This document shows positions 32,232 through 40,448 of a DNA stretch of 64,000 nt, piece by piece. The position numbers and the translations under genes are program-made. The stretch comes from Rothia kristinae NBRC 15354 (GTDB lineage: Bacteria > Actinomycetota > Actinomycetes > Actinomycetales > Micrococcaceae). Position 1 is the stretch's first letter. Every line of letters starts with the position of its first letter. The stretch spans positions 1 to 64,000 of the forward strand of contig NZ_BCSM01000008.1 of NCBI RefSeq assembly GCF_001570865.1, in the 5' to 3' direction. Below the pieces are notes generated by a model that saw only the letters and a list, made by a program, of their open reading frames with translations, ran no database searches and was not told where the DNA came from.

Positions 32232-35150
32232 TCACTCCACCCGGATCAGGCCGCGGGCGCCGCGCTCCATCTGCGCGAAGGAGTGGTTGACGAAGGTGTA
32301 GGTGCCGGGTTCCGTGAAGGTCAGCTCCACGAAGCCCCCCTGCGCGCTGGCCAGGTCCAGGGCCTGGGCCCGCCCGCCGGTGCGCCCGAAGGCGTCGCGC
32401 TCCTCCAGCAGTCGGTACGCCCCCTCCTTGTACACGGTGGTGAACTGCCCGCCGACCACGTGGAAGCTCATCCCCAGGCTCGGCCCGGCCGCCAGGGTCC
32501 AGATCCGCACCCGCTGCCCGGTGCGCGCCTCCAAGGGCTCGGCGGCGTACTGGGTCGCGTGGCCGTTGAACATCGCGAAGGTCGGCACCCCGGTGGGCAC
32601 TCGGGCCGGGTCCACCTCGGTGAGCTGCCGATCGGCGTCGTCCTTCCGGCCGGTGGTCTTCAGGTAGGTCTCGCTGTGCACCAGCAGGAACTCCCGATCC
32701 ACCGTCGGCAGCTCGGGCGGGTCGACGACGACCGCCCCGAACATGCCCGCAGCGATGTGACTGGACATGGGCGCGGTGGAGCAGTGGTACAGCCAGATCC
32801 CGGCCCCGTGCGCGGTGAAGCGGTACTCCAGGGACTCCCCCGGGGCGATGGTGCGCATCGGCTGATCCGGGGCGATGTCCCCGGCATGGAAGTCCACCGA
32901 GTGGCCCATCGAGGCGCGGTTGACCAGGGTCACCTCGAAGGTGTCCCCGACCCGCCCGCGCAGGGTCGGTCCCATGAAATCCCCGTTGTACGTCCACGCG
33001 CGCAGCGCCACCCCGGGGGCCACCTCCAGGGTCTGCTCGGTGACGGTCAGGGTCACCCGGTGGATCACCCCGCCCGTCCCGTTCGGCTCCAGCCCGTCGA
33101 CGGCGGCCGGGGCCAGCACCGCGGAGCGGGTGCGGTGATCCTTCCCCGGGGCGGCCTGCAGGTCCAGGGCCGGTTCGGTGCCCGCGCCCTGCCCGTCAGC
33201 GGACGAGTCCCCGCGCCCCGAGGACTCCTCGCCGGGGGAGGAGGCGCCGTCGGCGCGGATGCGCAGGGTCATGCCCATCTGCCGGTGCCCCACGATCGAG
33301 CACCATCCGTCCACATCCTGGGTGATCACCCCGGCGTCCACCGACGCGGAGGCCCCCGGGTCCAGCCGCCCGGAGGTGGCTCCGCCGTCCAGGACGAGGT
33401 CGTGCACCGTGGTCTCATCCGCGTTGGTGACCTCCAGGATGAGCCGGTCCCCGGCGGGCACGGTGATCTCGGCCGGCTCGAAGCGCATCGCGGCGGTGGC
33501 CTTCACCGCCACCCGGGTGGTGTGCCCCGTGCCGGCCGGCTCCCGACCCAGCCCGTGCAGCGCCCGCTGCAGACCCGAGGGGTCCAGGGCCAGGCCCGCG
33601 GCCACGCCCAGCGCGGTCAGGCCCGCCCCGGCGAGGATCTCCCGCCGCGGGTGCGCGGGCGCGACGCCGTGATCCCGCCGGGGGCTCGGCGGGGACCCCG
33701 CGGCGTGGCCGGACGCCTCGGAGGCCGGGTCCGTCCGGGCGGCAGGCCCGGAGCCCGGCCGCGCCCACGGGGCCGACCCCGCCGCGGACCCGGGCTCCGC
33801 TCCAGGCTCGGAATCGCCCGGACGCCCCCGATCGGCTGTGGCCGCCCGGGCGGCGATCATCGCCCGGCGGGCGGCCACCTGGGCGCGCACGGCGCGGATC
33901 ATCAGGGGCAGGAAGGCCGCCAGGGCGAGGACTCCGAGGATCGAGGCGATGGCCCGCACCCAGGACCCGGTGAGCGCGGGCGGCAGGACGAACAGGATCA
34001 GGCACAGCTGCACCACGGTCACCCGCAGCCAGGACAGCCGGGTCAGCTCCCGGTTCCCGGCGCGCACCGCGGCGGGCCCTCCGCCCATGGTGGCCGGCAG
34101 CAGGTAGGTCATCGCCCCCAGCAGCACCTGCACCAGGAAGCCCGCGACGAACACCGGCGTCACCGGGGTCAGATCCAGACCCGCCCAGTCGGCGCGCAGC
34201 ACGAGGATCCCGGTCCACACGGCACCCGCCAGCAGCCAGCAGATCCCGGCCAGCACGGACAGCCCGGCGTAGTCCCGCGGGGCACGGGTGCGGGCCACGC
34301 TCACCAGCCACCCCAGCAGCACCACAACACCCAGGGCGTAGGCGCCCAGGCCCGCGGCCGCCGTCGAGCGCCAGCCGACCGGGGCCGAGGTCGCGGCGCC
34401 CAGGACGCCGGCCAGCAGCAGCCCCAGCGCGAGACGCAGGCGCGGCAGGGAGCTCTGCGGCATCCGGGTGCGCAGGATCGTGGGCCACAGGGTCAGCAGG
34501 GTCCCGGTGACCGTGAGCCCGACGAAGCCCAGCACGTTCACCGCCTCGTGAGCCAGCTGGACCCGGGCGTGCCCGGCCGCGCTGAGATCGGCGACGCCGA
34601 GCACCGCCCCCAGCACCGCGCCCACCGGCAGCAGCCACGCCGCGGTGATGTACCACCGGACCGTGACCGCGAAGCGAGCCGGCAGGGCCGCGCGCAGCTG
34701 GCGCCCCAGGGAGGCGGCATGCCAGGCGACGGCCCCGCCCACCAGCACCGCCCCGCCGAGCACCGCCGGAACGTGCACGGCGGGGTACGGGGTGAGCATC
34801 ATCCCCGCGATCAGGACGACGACGCCGAGGTTCAGCGTCCGGATCCGCCGCAGCTGGGCGGGGCGGGCGGAGTCCGGGAGGCGGTGCTTGAGCAGGGCCT
34901 CGGCGAAGTGCTGGGACCAGATCAGGATGGAGTTGGCGATCAGCCCCAGGGCCACGAGGTGCACCAGGGTCCATCGGGCCTCGGGCAGCCACCGGTGGAA
35001 GAACACGGCGAACAGCAGCACGAGCATCCACACCGTGACCGGGCGGGAGGCTCGGCGGTGCCAGCTGGACCTGCCGCCGCCCGGGCGTCGTGCCTGCTGC
35101 TCGCCTCGCGTCCGGACCGTCACCGTCGTCGCGCCTCCCGGGGCCGTCAT
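32232..35150 (-). CDS. Membrane-cupredoxin-multicopper oxidase fusion with NirK-like catalytic domain
   Basis: A 972-aa protein in four parts. Residues 1-425 hold about 12 transmembrane helices with scattered His (FFHRWL, LVHLVAL, SQHFAEALLKH, LAHEAVN). Residues 425-500 are a polar linker, followed by a Tat-like REILAGAGLTALG helix. A cupredoxin follows with VHDL and WCSIVGHRQMGM as a complete type-1 copper site. The last 300 residues form a two-domain oxidase like AniA/NirK: SVDFHAGD, WLYHCSTAPMSSHIAAGMFG, MSFHVVGGQF and TFVNHSF. The catalytic Asp and His positions look filled (FHAGDI, FHVVGG). It could be a nitrite reductase or another copper oxidase. The membrane part is of unknown role. 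Confidence 0.82.
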   Translation of the reverse strand: MTAPGGATTVTVRTRGEQQARRPGGGRSSWHRRASRPVTVWMLVLLFAVFFHRWLPEARWTLVHLVALGLIANSILIWSQHFAEALLKHRLPDSARPAQLRRIRTLNLGVVVLIAGMMLTPYPAVHVPAVLGGAVLVGGAVAWHAASLGRQLRAALPARFAVTVRWYITAAWLLPVGAVLGAVLGVADLSAAGHARVQLAHEAVNVLGFVGLTVTGTLLTLWPTILRTRMPQSSLPRLRLALGLLLAGVLGAATSAPVGWRSTAAAGLGAYALGVVVLLGWLVSVARTRAPRDYAGLSVLAGICWLLAGAVWTGILVLRADWAGLDLTPVTPVFVAGFLVQVLLGAMTYLLPATMGGGPAAVRAGNRELTRLSWLRVTVVQLCLILFVLPPALTGSWVRAIASILGVLALAAFLPLMIRAVRAQVAARRAMIAARAATADRGRPGDSEPGAEPGSAAGSAPWARPGSGPAARTDPASEASGHAAGSPPSPRRDHGVAPAHPRREILAGAGLTALGVAAGLALDPSGLQRALHGLGREPAGTGHTTRVAVKATAAMRFEPAEITVPAGDRLILEVTNADETTVHDLVLDGGATSGRLDPGASASVDAGVITQDVDGWCSIVGHRQMGMTLRIRADGASSPGEESSGRGDSSADGQGAGTEPALDLQAAPGKDHRTRSAVLAPAAVDGLEPNGTGGVIHRVTLTVTEQTLEVAPGVALRAWTYNGDFMGPTLRGRVGDTFEVTLVNRASMGHSVDFHAGDIAPDQPMRTIAPGESLEYRFTAHGAGIWLYHCSTAPMSSHIAAGMFGAVVVDPPELPTVDREFLLVHSETYLKTTGRKDDADRQLTEVDPARVPTGVPTFAMFNGHATQYAAEPLEARTGQRVRIWTLAAGPSLGMSFHVVGGQFTTVYKEGAYRLLEERDAFGRTGGRAQALDLASAQGGFVELTFTEPGTYTFVNHSFAQMERGARGLIRVE

Positions 35151-35252
35151 CGAATCATGCTTCTCCCATGCGAGTTTACCGGCCCGCGCGGTGGAGGCCG
35201 GGAGCGCAGACGCCGGGCAGGGAACCCCGGCCGGGAACCCGGGGCCAGCGGC

Positions 35253-35258
35253 TAGACT
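35253..35258 (+). promoter_or_regulatory. Leaderless -10 element TAGACT of the GT87 operon
   Basis: TAGACT ends 8 nt before the GTG at 35267, with no ribosome site between. The same GCTAGACTGG-type context occurs before fprA, the stress protein and the acyl-CoA dehydrogenase genes. Confidence 0.5.
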
Positions 35259-35266
35259 GGGCGCCC

Positions 35267-35809
35267 GTGAGATCCTTACCCGCCGTCGTCACCCTCGTCG
35301 CCGCCGCCATCCTGCAGGCGATGGGCATGTACCAGTACACCGGGGACACCATCGCCCTGTCCGGGCAGGTCTTCTTCCCGCTGCTGTTCGGGCTGATGGC
35401 GGTGTACTTGGCGTGGCGGACCAAGGACGCCCCGCGCTTCGGCGTCGTGCACGCGGTGCTGATGCTGCTGGGCTTCGCCGCCCTGGTGCTCACCGCGGTC
35501 GGGAACATCATGCGGGTCTACTCCCTGTACCCGTCCCCCTACCTGTACTACGCGGCCTTCGCGGTGCTGGTCGCGGAGCTGTTCTTCCGCATCCTCGGGA
35601 TGCCCAAGAAGGCCCGTGACCCGCAGGCCGCCCCGCGGCGCACCCGTCGCCGTCGCCGTCCCGCCGGTCAGGGCCCGACCAACCTGGTCGCCCGCCCCAA
35701 GGACCGCCCCCGGGAGGACCTCGAGGACGACGCCGACGCCATCGCCCCCGCCGATGAGGACGACGCCGCTTCCGGAGGAGCCGGCCGGTCCTCCCGTCTC
35801 GCCCGGTGA
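35267..35809 (+). CDS. Small membrane protein with charged tail, first gene of GT87 operon
   Basis: About 180 aa. Four transmembrane helices fill the first 115 residues (AVVTLVAAAILQAMGMYQY, VFFPLLFGLMAVYLAW, VLMLLGFAALVLTAVG, YYAAFAVLVAELFF). A basic stretch RRTRRRRRPAGQ follows, then an acidic Asp/Glu tail. No family function is recognised. It overlaps the next gene by 4 nt (GTGA) and probably helps the glycosyltransferases encoded there, but that rests on position only. Confidence 0.7.
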   Translation: MRSLPAVVTLVAAAILQAMGMYQYTGDTIALSGQVFFPLLFGLMAVYLAWRTKDAPRFGVVHAVLMLLGFAALVLTAVGNIMRVYSLYPSPYLYYAAFAVLVAELFFRILGMPKKARDPQAAPRRTRRRRRPAGQGPTNLVARPKDRPREDLEDDADAIAPADEDDAASGGAGRSSRLAR

Positions 35810-37146
35810 GCGATGACCGCCCGGGGATGAACCGGGCCCGTCCGGGATCCACCCCGGCCGACGCGGACTCCGCGGGTCACCGGGACCGGCCGGCTCGCCC
35901 ACCCGCCCGCGGGGGAGCCCTCGTCCTGCTGCGCGCCGCGGTGTGGGCCTTCGTCGCGTGGATGCTGTGGAGCCAGTTCTCCTCGGCGGTGTTCGGAGGG
36001 TCCGGGGATCTGAAGGTCTACCGGGAGGCCGCGCGCATCGTCGTCGGGGACCCGGGGGCCGCGCCCTCCCTGTACGGCGGGCCCATCTCCACGATCGGAG
36101 ATTCCTCCCTCCCCTTCACCTACCCGCCGTTCGCGGCCCTGGTCATGGCGCCGCTGGCGTGGATCAGCTGGTTCTCGGGCTCCGTGCTTGTGGCGCTGCT
36201 GACCTTCGCGGTCGCGGCGTGCCTGGCGTGGGTCCTGGTGGCGTCGGTCAACCGCCGCGGCGTCCTCCTGCCCGGGCAGGCGAGCCTGGGGACGGCCGCG
36301 ATCGTCGGGCTCGTGTTCGCCCTGATCTGCGCGAGCTCCCCGTGGCAGGACAACTTCGGCTTCGGCCAGATCAACCCGCTGCTGCTGGCGCTGGTGCTCG
36401 CGGACTTCCTGCGTCCGGGCACCCGGGTGCCGCGGGGAGTGCTCGTGGGGATCGCCGGCGGGCTGAAGCTCACCCCGCTGGCCTTCGGCCTGATCCTGCT
36501 GATGCGTCGGGATCTCAGGGGCCTGGCGACCCTCGCGGCGAGCTTCGCCGGGACCGTCGCCGTGGGATTCCTGCTGCTGCCCGAGGAGTCCGCGCAGTTC
36601 TGGGCCGGGGCCCTGTGGGACTCCTCCCGGGTCGGCGGGCTCGGCGATCTGCGCAACATCTCCGTGGAGGGGTGGCTCACGCACCTGCACCTCGCGGGGC
36701 CGGCGCTGAGCCTGCTGCGCGTCCTGCTGGTGCTGGTGCTGCTGGTGGCGACGTCGGCCCTGCTGCCGCTGCTGCACCGGAGGGGTCTGGTGCTCTCCGA
36801 GGTCTCCGTGACGGCGTTCCTGATGCTGCAGATCTCCCCGATCTCCTGGATCCACCACTTCGTGTGGCTGCCGGTGGCCGTGTTCGCGTGGGCGTGGGAG
36901 GTGCGCCCCAGCCTGTGGGGCGGGGTCTCCCGGGGCGCGCGGATCTGGCTGGACGCGGCCGCGTGGGTGGCCGGCGTCGGCTTCTTCATCGGTCCGCTGC
37001 TGCTGGGGCCGTGGGTCGCCGGGATGTTCGGCTGGGGCACCGGGGGAGCGGCGAGCACCCTGCCCGCCGCGGTCCTGTACGCGCTGGTGGTGGTCACCGC
37101 GGTGCATGCGGTGCGCGGCGAGCGGCACGGTACCCTGGCAGGGTGA
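35806..37146 (+). CDS. GT87-family polyprenol-phosphate mannosyltransferase, copy 1
   Basis: A 446-aa membrane protein of the DUF2029/GT87 family, which transfers mannose from polyprenyl-phosphate-mannose to cell-envelope glycans. Features are an early Asp/Lys motif (GSGDLKVYREAARI), the conserved FTYPPFAALVMAPLAW, FGQINPLLLALVLADFL and GIAGGLKLTPLAFGL. About ten helices are visible. It overlaps both neighbours by GTGA. Copy 2 follows directly and is clearly a tandem duplicate. The acceptor is unknown; lipomannan-like polymers are the usual case. Confidence 0.85.
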   Translation: MSDDRPGMNRARPGSTPADADSAGHRDRPARPPARGGALVLLRAAVWAFVAWMLWSQFSSAVFGGSGDLKVYREAARIVVGDPGAAPSLYGGPISTIGDSSLPFTYPPFAALVMAPLAWISWFSGSVLVALLTFAVAACLAWVLVASVNRRGVLLPGQASLGTAAIVGLVFALICASSPWQDNFGFGQINPLLLALVLADFLRPGTRVPRGVLVGIAGGLKLTPLAFGLILLMRRDLRGLATLAASFAGTVAVGFLLLPEESAQFWAGALWDSSRVGGLGDLRNISVEGWLTHLHLAGPALSLLRVLLVLVLLVATSALLPLLHRRGLVLSEVSVTAFLMLQISPISWIHHFVWLPVAVFAWAWEVRPSLWGGVSRGARIWLDAAAWVAGVGFFIGPLLLGPWVAGMFGWGTGGAASTLPAAVLYALVVVTAVHAVRGERHGTLAG

Positions 37147-38477
37147 GTTCCCCCGCCGCCTCGTCGAGTCCCCAGCCTTCCCGCCGAGACCGCGATGCCG
37201 CGGTTCCCGGGCCCTCGCGCGCCTGGCAGATCGGGGCGTGGGTCGTCGTCGTCGCGGTGGTGGGTGCGCAGCTGACGTACTCGATGCTGGTGGGCGGGCT
37301 GGACTTCTCCGTGTACCGCACGGGCGCTGCGACGATCTTCGGCAGCGACGGCGTGCGCGCGGACCTGTACGACCGGGATCTGGTGCCCCTGGGTGGGGGC
37401 TTCCTGCCGTTCACCTATCCGCCGTTCGCGGCGCTGATCCTGCTGCCCTTCGCCTTCATCCCGATGTGGCTGGGTCAGGCGATCATGCTGGCGTTCTCGG
37501 TGGCGGTGGCGTGGTGGTTCGCGGCCATCGTGTACGACTACGTCAACCACCGCGGCCGGCGGATCCCCTTCCAGGACAAGCTGGGCCGCACGACGACGAT
37601 CGCCGTGCTCACCGCGGTCATCCTGCTCTCGGGGCCGTGGCGGCGCGGCATCGGGCTGGTGCAGATCAATCCGCTGATCATGCTGCTGGTGCTGGGGGAT
37701 CTGCTGCGACCGGCCACCCGCCTGCCGCGCGGGTTCTTCATCGGGATCGCCGGGGGCATCAAGCTCACCCCGCTGGTCTTCGGGCTCATTCCGCTGATGC
37801 GCAAGGACGTGAAGGGCGTGCTGACCCTCGGGGCGTCCTTCCTGGGCACGATCGCCCTGGGCTTCCTCCTGCTGCCGCACCAGGCGGTGCAGTTCTGGAC
37901 CTCGGCGGTCTCGGATCCCACCCGGGTGGGCAACATCAACTACCCGGACAACATCTCGGTGCAGGGCTGGCTGATGCACCTGACCCTGGAGGGGTACCAC
38001 GCGCAGATGCCGACGGCGCTGCTGTCGGGGCTGCACTGGCTGCTGATCGCGGTGCTGCTGGTGGGCACGGCCGCGGTGATCCCGGTGCTGGATCGGCGGG
38101 GGATGCGGCTGTCGGTGATCGGCCTGACGGCGTTCCTGATGCTGGAGATGTCCCCGATCTCCTGGTCCCACCACAACACGTGGCTGCCGCTGATCGTGGC
38201 GGCCTTCCTGGTGGACGCGCTGCCGTGGGCCTTCCGCGAGCGGGACTGGCGCCGCACCGCCGCGCAGGTGCTGGCGTGGGCGGCCTTCGTCGGCCTGTAC
38301 TACTCGCCGCTGTGGCTGGCGGCCACGGTGGCCGGAACCACCGAGAACCTGGACTACGTCTCCCGTCCTGCCCAGATCGCGGCGGGCCTGCCGATGCTCG
38401 CCCACTACCTGCTGGTCCTGCTGTGGATCACCCAGATCTGGCGCCACCGCCACGACCCCCTGCCCGCCGGGAAATGA
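37143..38477 (+). CDS. GT87-family polyprenol-phosphate mannosyltransferase, copy 2
   Basis: A 444-aa protein with the same layout as the preceding gene: GGLDFSVYRTGAATIFG, FTYPPFAALILLPFAF, QINPLIMLLVLGDLL and GIAGGIKLTPLVFGL. The GTG at 37143 overlaps the stop of copy 1. Alignable motifs in the same order show the pair arose by duplication and then diverged, so the two enzymes may add sugars to different acceptors. It is the last gene of the operon; a long hairpin (family C) follows. Confidence 0.85.
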   Translation: MSSPAASSSPQPSRRDRDAAVPGPSRAWQIGAWVVVVAVVGAQLTYSMLVGGLDFSVYRTGAATIFGSDGVRADLYDRDLVPLGGGFLPFTYPPFAALILLPFAFIPMWLGQAIMLAFSVAVAWWFAAIVYDYVNHRGRRIPFQDKLGRTTTIAVLTAVILLSGPWRRGIGLVQINPLIMLLVLGDLLRPATRLPRGFFIGIAGGIKLTPLVFGLIPLMRKDVKGVLTLGASFLGTIALGFLLLPHQAVQFWTSAVSDPTRVGNINYPDNISVQGWLMHLTLEGYHAQMPTALLSGLHWLLIAVLLVGTAAVIPVLDRRGMRLSVIGLTAFLMLEMSPISWSHHNTWLPLIVAAFLVDALPWAFRERDWRRTAAQVLAWAAFVGLYYSPLWLAATVAGTTENLDYVSRPAQIAAGLPMLAHYLLVLLWITQIWRHRHDPLPAGK

Positions 38478-38487
38478 TCTCCGGGAT

Positions 38488-38552
38488 CTGTGGAGCGGTT
38501 GGCGGGTTGTGGAGCGGTGTAGCCACTCCCTAAGTTGCCAACCACTCCACAG
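38488..38552. repeat. Inverted repeat family C, left copy
   Basis: CTGTGGAGCGGTTGGCGGGT at the left is matched by GTTGCCAACCACTCCACAG at the right, with an inner TGGAGCGGT/ACTCC pair. It follows the last GT87 gene and precedes the AbiEi/DUF559-type gene, which has a second copy on its other side. Confidence 0.8.
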
Positions 38553-38630
38553 ACGGGAGTTGGCCGGGGGTTATCCACAGATTTCCGACGTCGGCTCCCC
38601 GCGTCCTGTTCCCGGGGGGACAGTGGTCCC

Positions 38631-39572
38631 ATGGACAGGAAGCGCCTCATCACCGCCGATGACCTGCACCTCGTCTCCCGGATGCGCCGCGAGGGAGAAT
38701 CCGAACACCCGCTGCGCCGCGGGGACTGGGTGAAGGTCTGGCGCGGCTGCTATCTGGACCGCGAGCACTGGGTACGGCTCACCCCGGAGCGCCGGGCCCT
38801 GGCCAGGCATCTCGCCTACGCCAGCGTGAGCACCGGGCCGATCACCTTCTCCAGGACCTCAGCGGCCCTGGCCTGGGGGCTGCACCTGTCTCCTGTGCCC
38901 GAGGAGATCCACATCTGCGGCGATCCCCGCCCGAACCCGTCGTCGCCGCTGGTCAAGGGGCATCTGCTGCGCGGGCTCTCCGAGGATCGGCAGATCACCG
39001 ATCTGGGGCTGCCGGTGACCTCTCTGCAGACCACGGCCGTGGAGTGCGCGCGCAGTCTGGACGCGCTTCCCGCCCTGGTGATCTTGGATCAGATCCTGGC
39101 CCGCGGGGTGCAGAGGGCCGCCATCGAGCGGGAACTCACCCACTCCCCGGGGAGGCATGGGAACCGCCGTGGACTGGCTGTCCTGGGACGGGCCGACGGG
39201 CTGGCCGGGTCCGTGGCGGAGACCATCGCTCGGTTCCGCATCGCGGAGGCGGGCATGCCGCTGCCGCAGCTGCAGGTCAGGGTGAACACCGCCAGCGGGA
39301 GGTTCTTCCTGGACATGGCCTGGCCGGAGCTGATGCTCGCCCTGGAGATCGACGGTTCCCTCAAGTACACCGACTACGGCCCGGCTCCGGAGGTCATCGT
39401 GAAGGAGAGATCCAGGGAGAAGGCCATCCAGAACCTCGGATGGTTCATCCTGCGGGCCGGGTGGCCTCAGCTGCACAGCGGCTGGCCGCAGTTCCGACGG
39501 ATCCTCGGGGAGGCTATCCTGGTCCGCCAGCTGGAGCGCGGCCTGCCGCCGTGGACCGCTCCGAGCAGGTGA
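38631..39572 (+). CDS. AbiEi-antitoxin-like/DUF559-type protein flanked by hairpin repeats
   Basis: A 313-aa protein. The N-terminal half resembles the winged-helix part of AbiEi-type proteins common in actinobacteria: LRRGDWVKVWRGCYLDRE, FSRTSAALAWGLHL, TSLQTTAVECARSL. The C-terminal half looks like a DUF559/Vsr endonuclease fold: FFLDMAWPELMLALEIDGSLKY followed by RSREKAIQNLGWFILRAGW. Asp, Glu-x-Asp and Lys are arranged as in PD-(D/E)xK nucleases. No toxin gene is adjacent. It is bounded by two copies of the same inverted repeat, like a self-contained cassette. Function unknown; defence or DNA repair is speculation. Confidence 0.7.
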   Translation: MDRKRLITADDLHLVSRMRREGESEHPLRRGDWVKVWRGCYLDREHWVRLTPERRALARHLAYASVSTGPITFSRTSAALAWGLHLSPVPEEIHICGDPRPNPSSPLVKGHLLRGLSEDRQITDLGLPVTSLQTTAVECARSLDALPALVILDQILARGVQRAAIERELTHSPGRHGNRRGLAVLGRADGLAGSVAETIARFRIAEAGMPLPQLQVRVNTASGRFFLDMAWPELMLALEIDGSLKYTDYGPAPEVIVKERSREKAIQNLGWFILRAGWPQLHSGWPQFRRILGEAILVRQLERGLPPWTAPSR

Positions 39573-39583
39573 TCGGTGATCTG

Positions 39584-39642
39584 CGAAGTGGTTGGCGGGT
39601 TATGGAGCGGCTACATCACTCCACAACCCGCCAACCACTCCA
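39584..39642. repeat. Inverted repeat family C, right copy
   Basis: GTGGTTGGCGGGTTATGGAG (39587-39606) pairs with CTCCACAACCCGCCAACCAC (39619-39638), one mismatch. Shares its core with 38488-38552. It lies between the convergent DUF559-type gene and pxpA. Confidence 0.85.
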
Positions 39643-39650
39643 CAAACGGG

Positions 39651-40448
39651 TTATTGAGCCGTGAAGGGGGCGATCTCCACCCCGGCCTCCTGGAGGGCGC
39701 CCCGCACCGCCCGGGCGATCCCGACGGCGTCGGGGGTGTCCCCGTGCACGCACACGGACTCCGCGCCCAGCCGCACCGGGGTGCCGTCCACGGCCTGGAC
39801 CACGCCCTCGGACACCATCCGGAGCACGCGGGCAGCGATCTGCTCCGGGTCGTGCAGCACCGCGCCCGCCTCCCGGCGCGGCACCAGGGAGCCGTCCGGC
39901 AGGTAGCCCCGATCCGCGAAGGCCTCGCGCACCGGGCGCAGCCCCGCGGCTTGAGCCTCCTCCTCGATCACCGATCCCGGCAGCACCAGGATCGCCGCGC
40001 CCGGCAGGGCCGTCGCCACCCCCTCGGCCACCGCGGCGGCCTGCCCCCGCTCCCGGGCGATGACGTTGTACAGCGCCCCGTGCGGCTTCACATAGGAGAC
40101 CTGCGCGCCCTCCGCCCGGGCGATCGCCTGCAGCGCCCCGATCTGCCAGATCACCGCATCCACCAGCTCGTGATGGGCCATCTCCAGGCGGCGTCGGCCG
40201 AAGCCCTGCAGATCCGGGTAGGCCACGTGCGCCCCGATCGCGGTTCCGTGCTCGACGGCGGCCCGGCAGGTCGCCCGCGCCACCGACGGGTCCCCGGCGT
40301 GGAAGCCGCAGGCCACGTTCAGCGAGGAGGCCAGCCCGGCCATCGCCGCGTCGTCGCCCATGGTCCAGGAGCCGAAGGACTCCCCGGAATCCGAGTTCAG
40401 ATCGATCCGCGGCGCGGCCCCCGGCCCCCGGTCTCCGACGCCGGTCAC
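39651..40448 (-). CDS. pxpA: 5-oxoprolinase subunit A (LamB/YcsF family)
   Basis: A 265-aa protein. Motifs RIDLNSDSGESFGSW, SLNVACGFHAGDPSV, GAHVAYPDLQGFGRR, KPHGALYN and CVHGDTPDAV define the family. PxpA works with PxpB and PxpC to open 5-oxoproline to glutamate using ATP; those two are not in this window. The GTG at 40448 overlaps the stop of the M13 peptidase gene, so both are co-translated. Peptide breakdown releasing pyroglutamate would make the pairing sensible, though this is inference. Confidence 0.9.
   Translation of the reverse strand: MTGVGDRGPGAAPRIDLNSDSGESFGSWTMGDDAAMAGLASSLNVACGFHAGDPSVARATCRAAVEHGTAIGAHVAYPDLQGFGRRRLEMAHHELVDAVIWQIGALQAIARAEGAQVSYVKPHGALYNVIARERGQAAAVAEGVATALPGAAILVLPGSVIEEEAQAAGLRPVREAFADRGYLPDGSLVPRREAGAVLHDPEQIAARVLRMVSEGVVQAVDGTPVRLGAESVCVHGDTPDAVGIARAVRGALQEAGVEIAPFTAQ

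Noticed and set aside
32208-35255. A 1015-codon plus-strand frame opposite the NirK-like fusion
   Set aside because: High GC leaves few stops on the opposite strand; the product is low-complexity and the minus strand has clear copper motifs.
35943-38477. A single 844-residue GT87-region protein
   Set aside because: The first third is out of frame with the real first GT87 gene; the true second gene starts at the GTG at 37143 that overlaps the preceding stop.
38631-39572. A complete AbiE toxin-antitoxin pair
   Set aside because: No AbiEii nucleotidyltransferase gene lies on either side; the C-terminal half instead looks nuclease-like.
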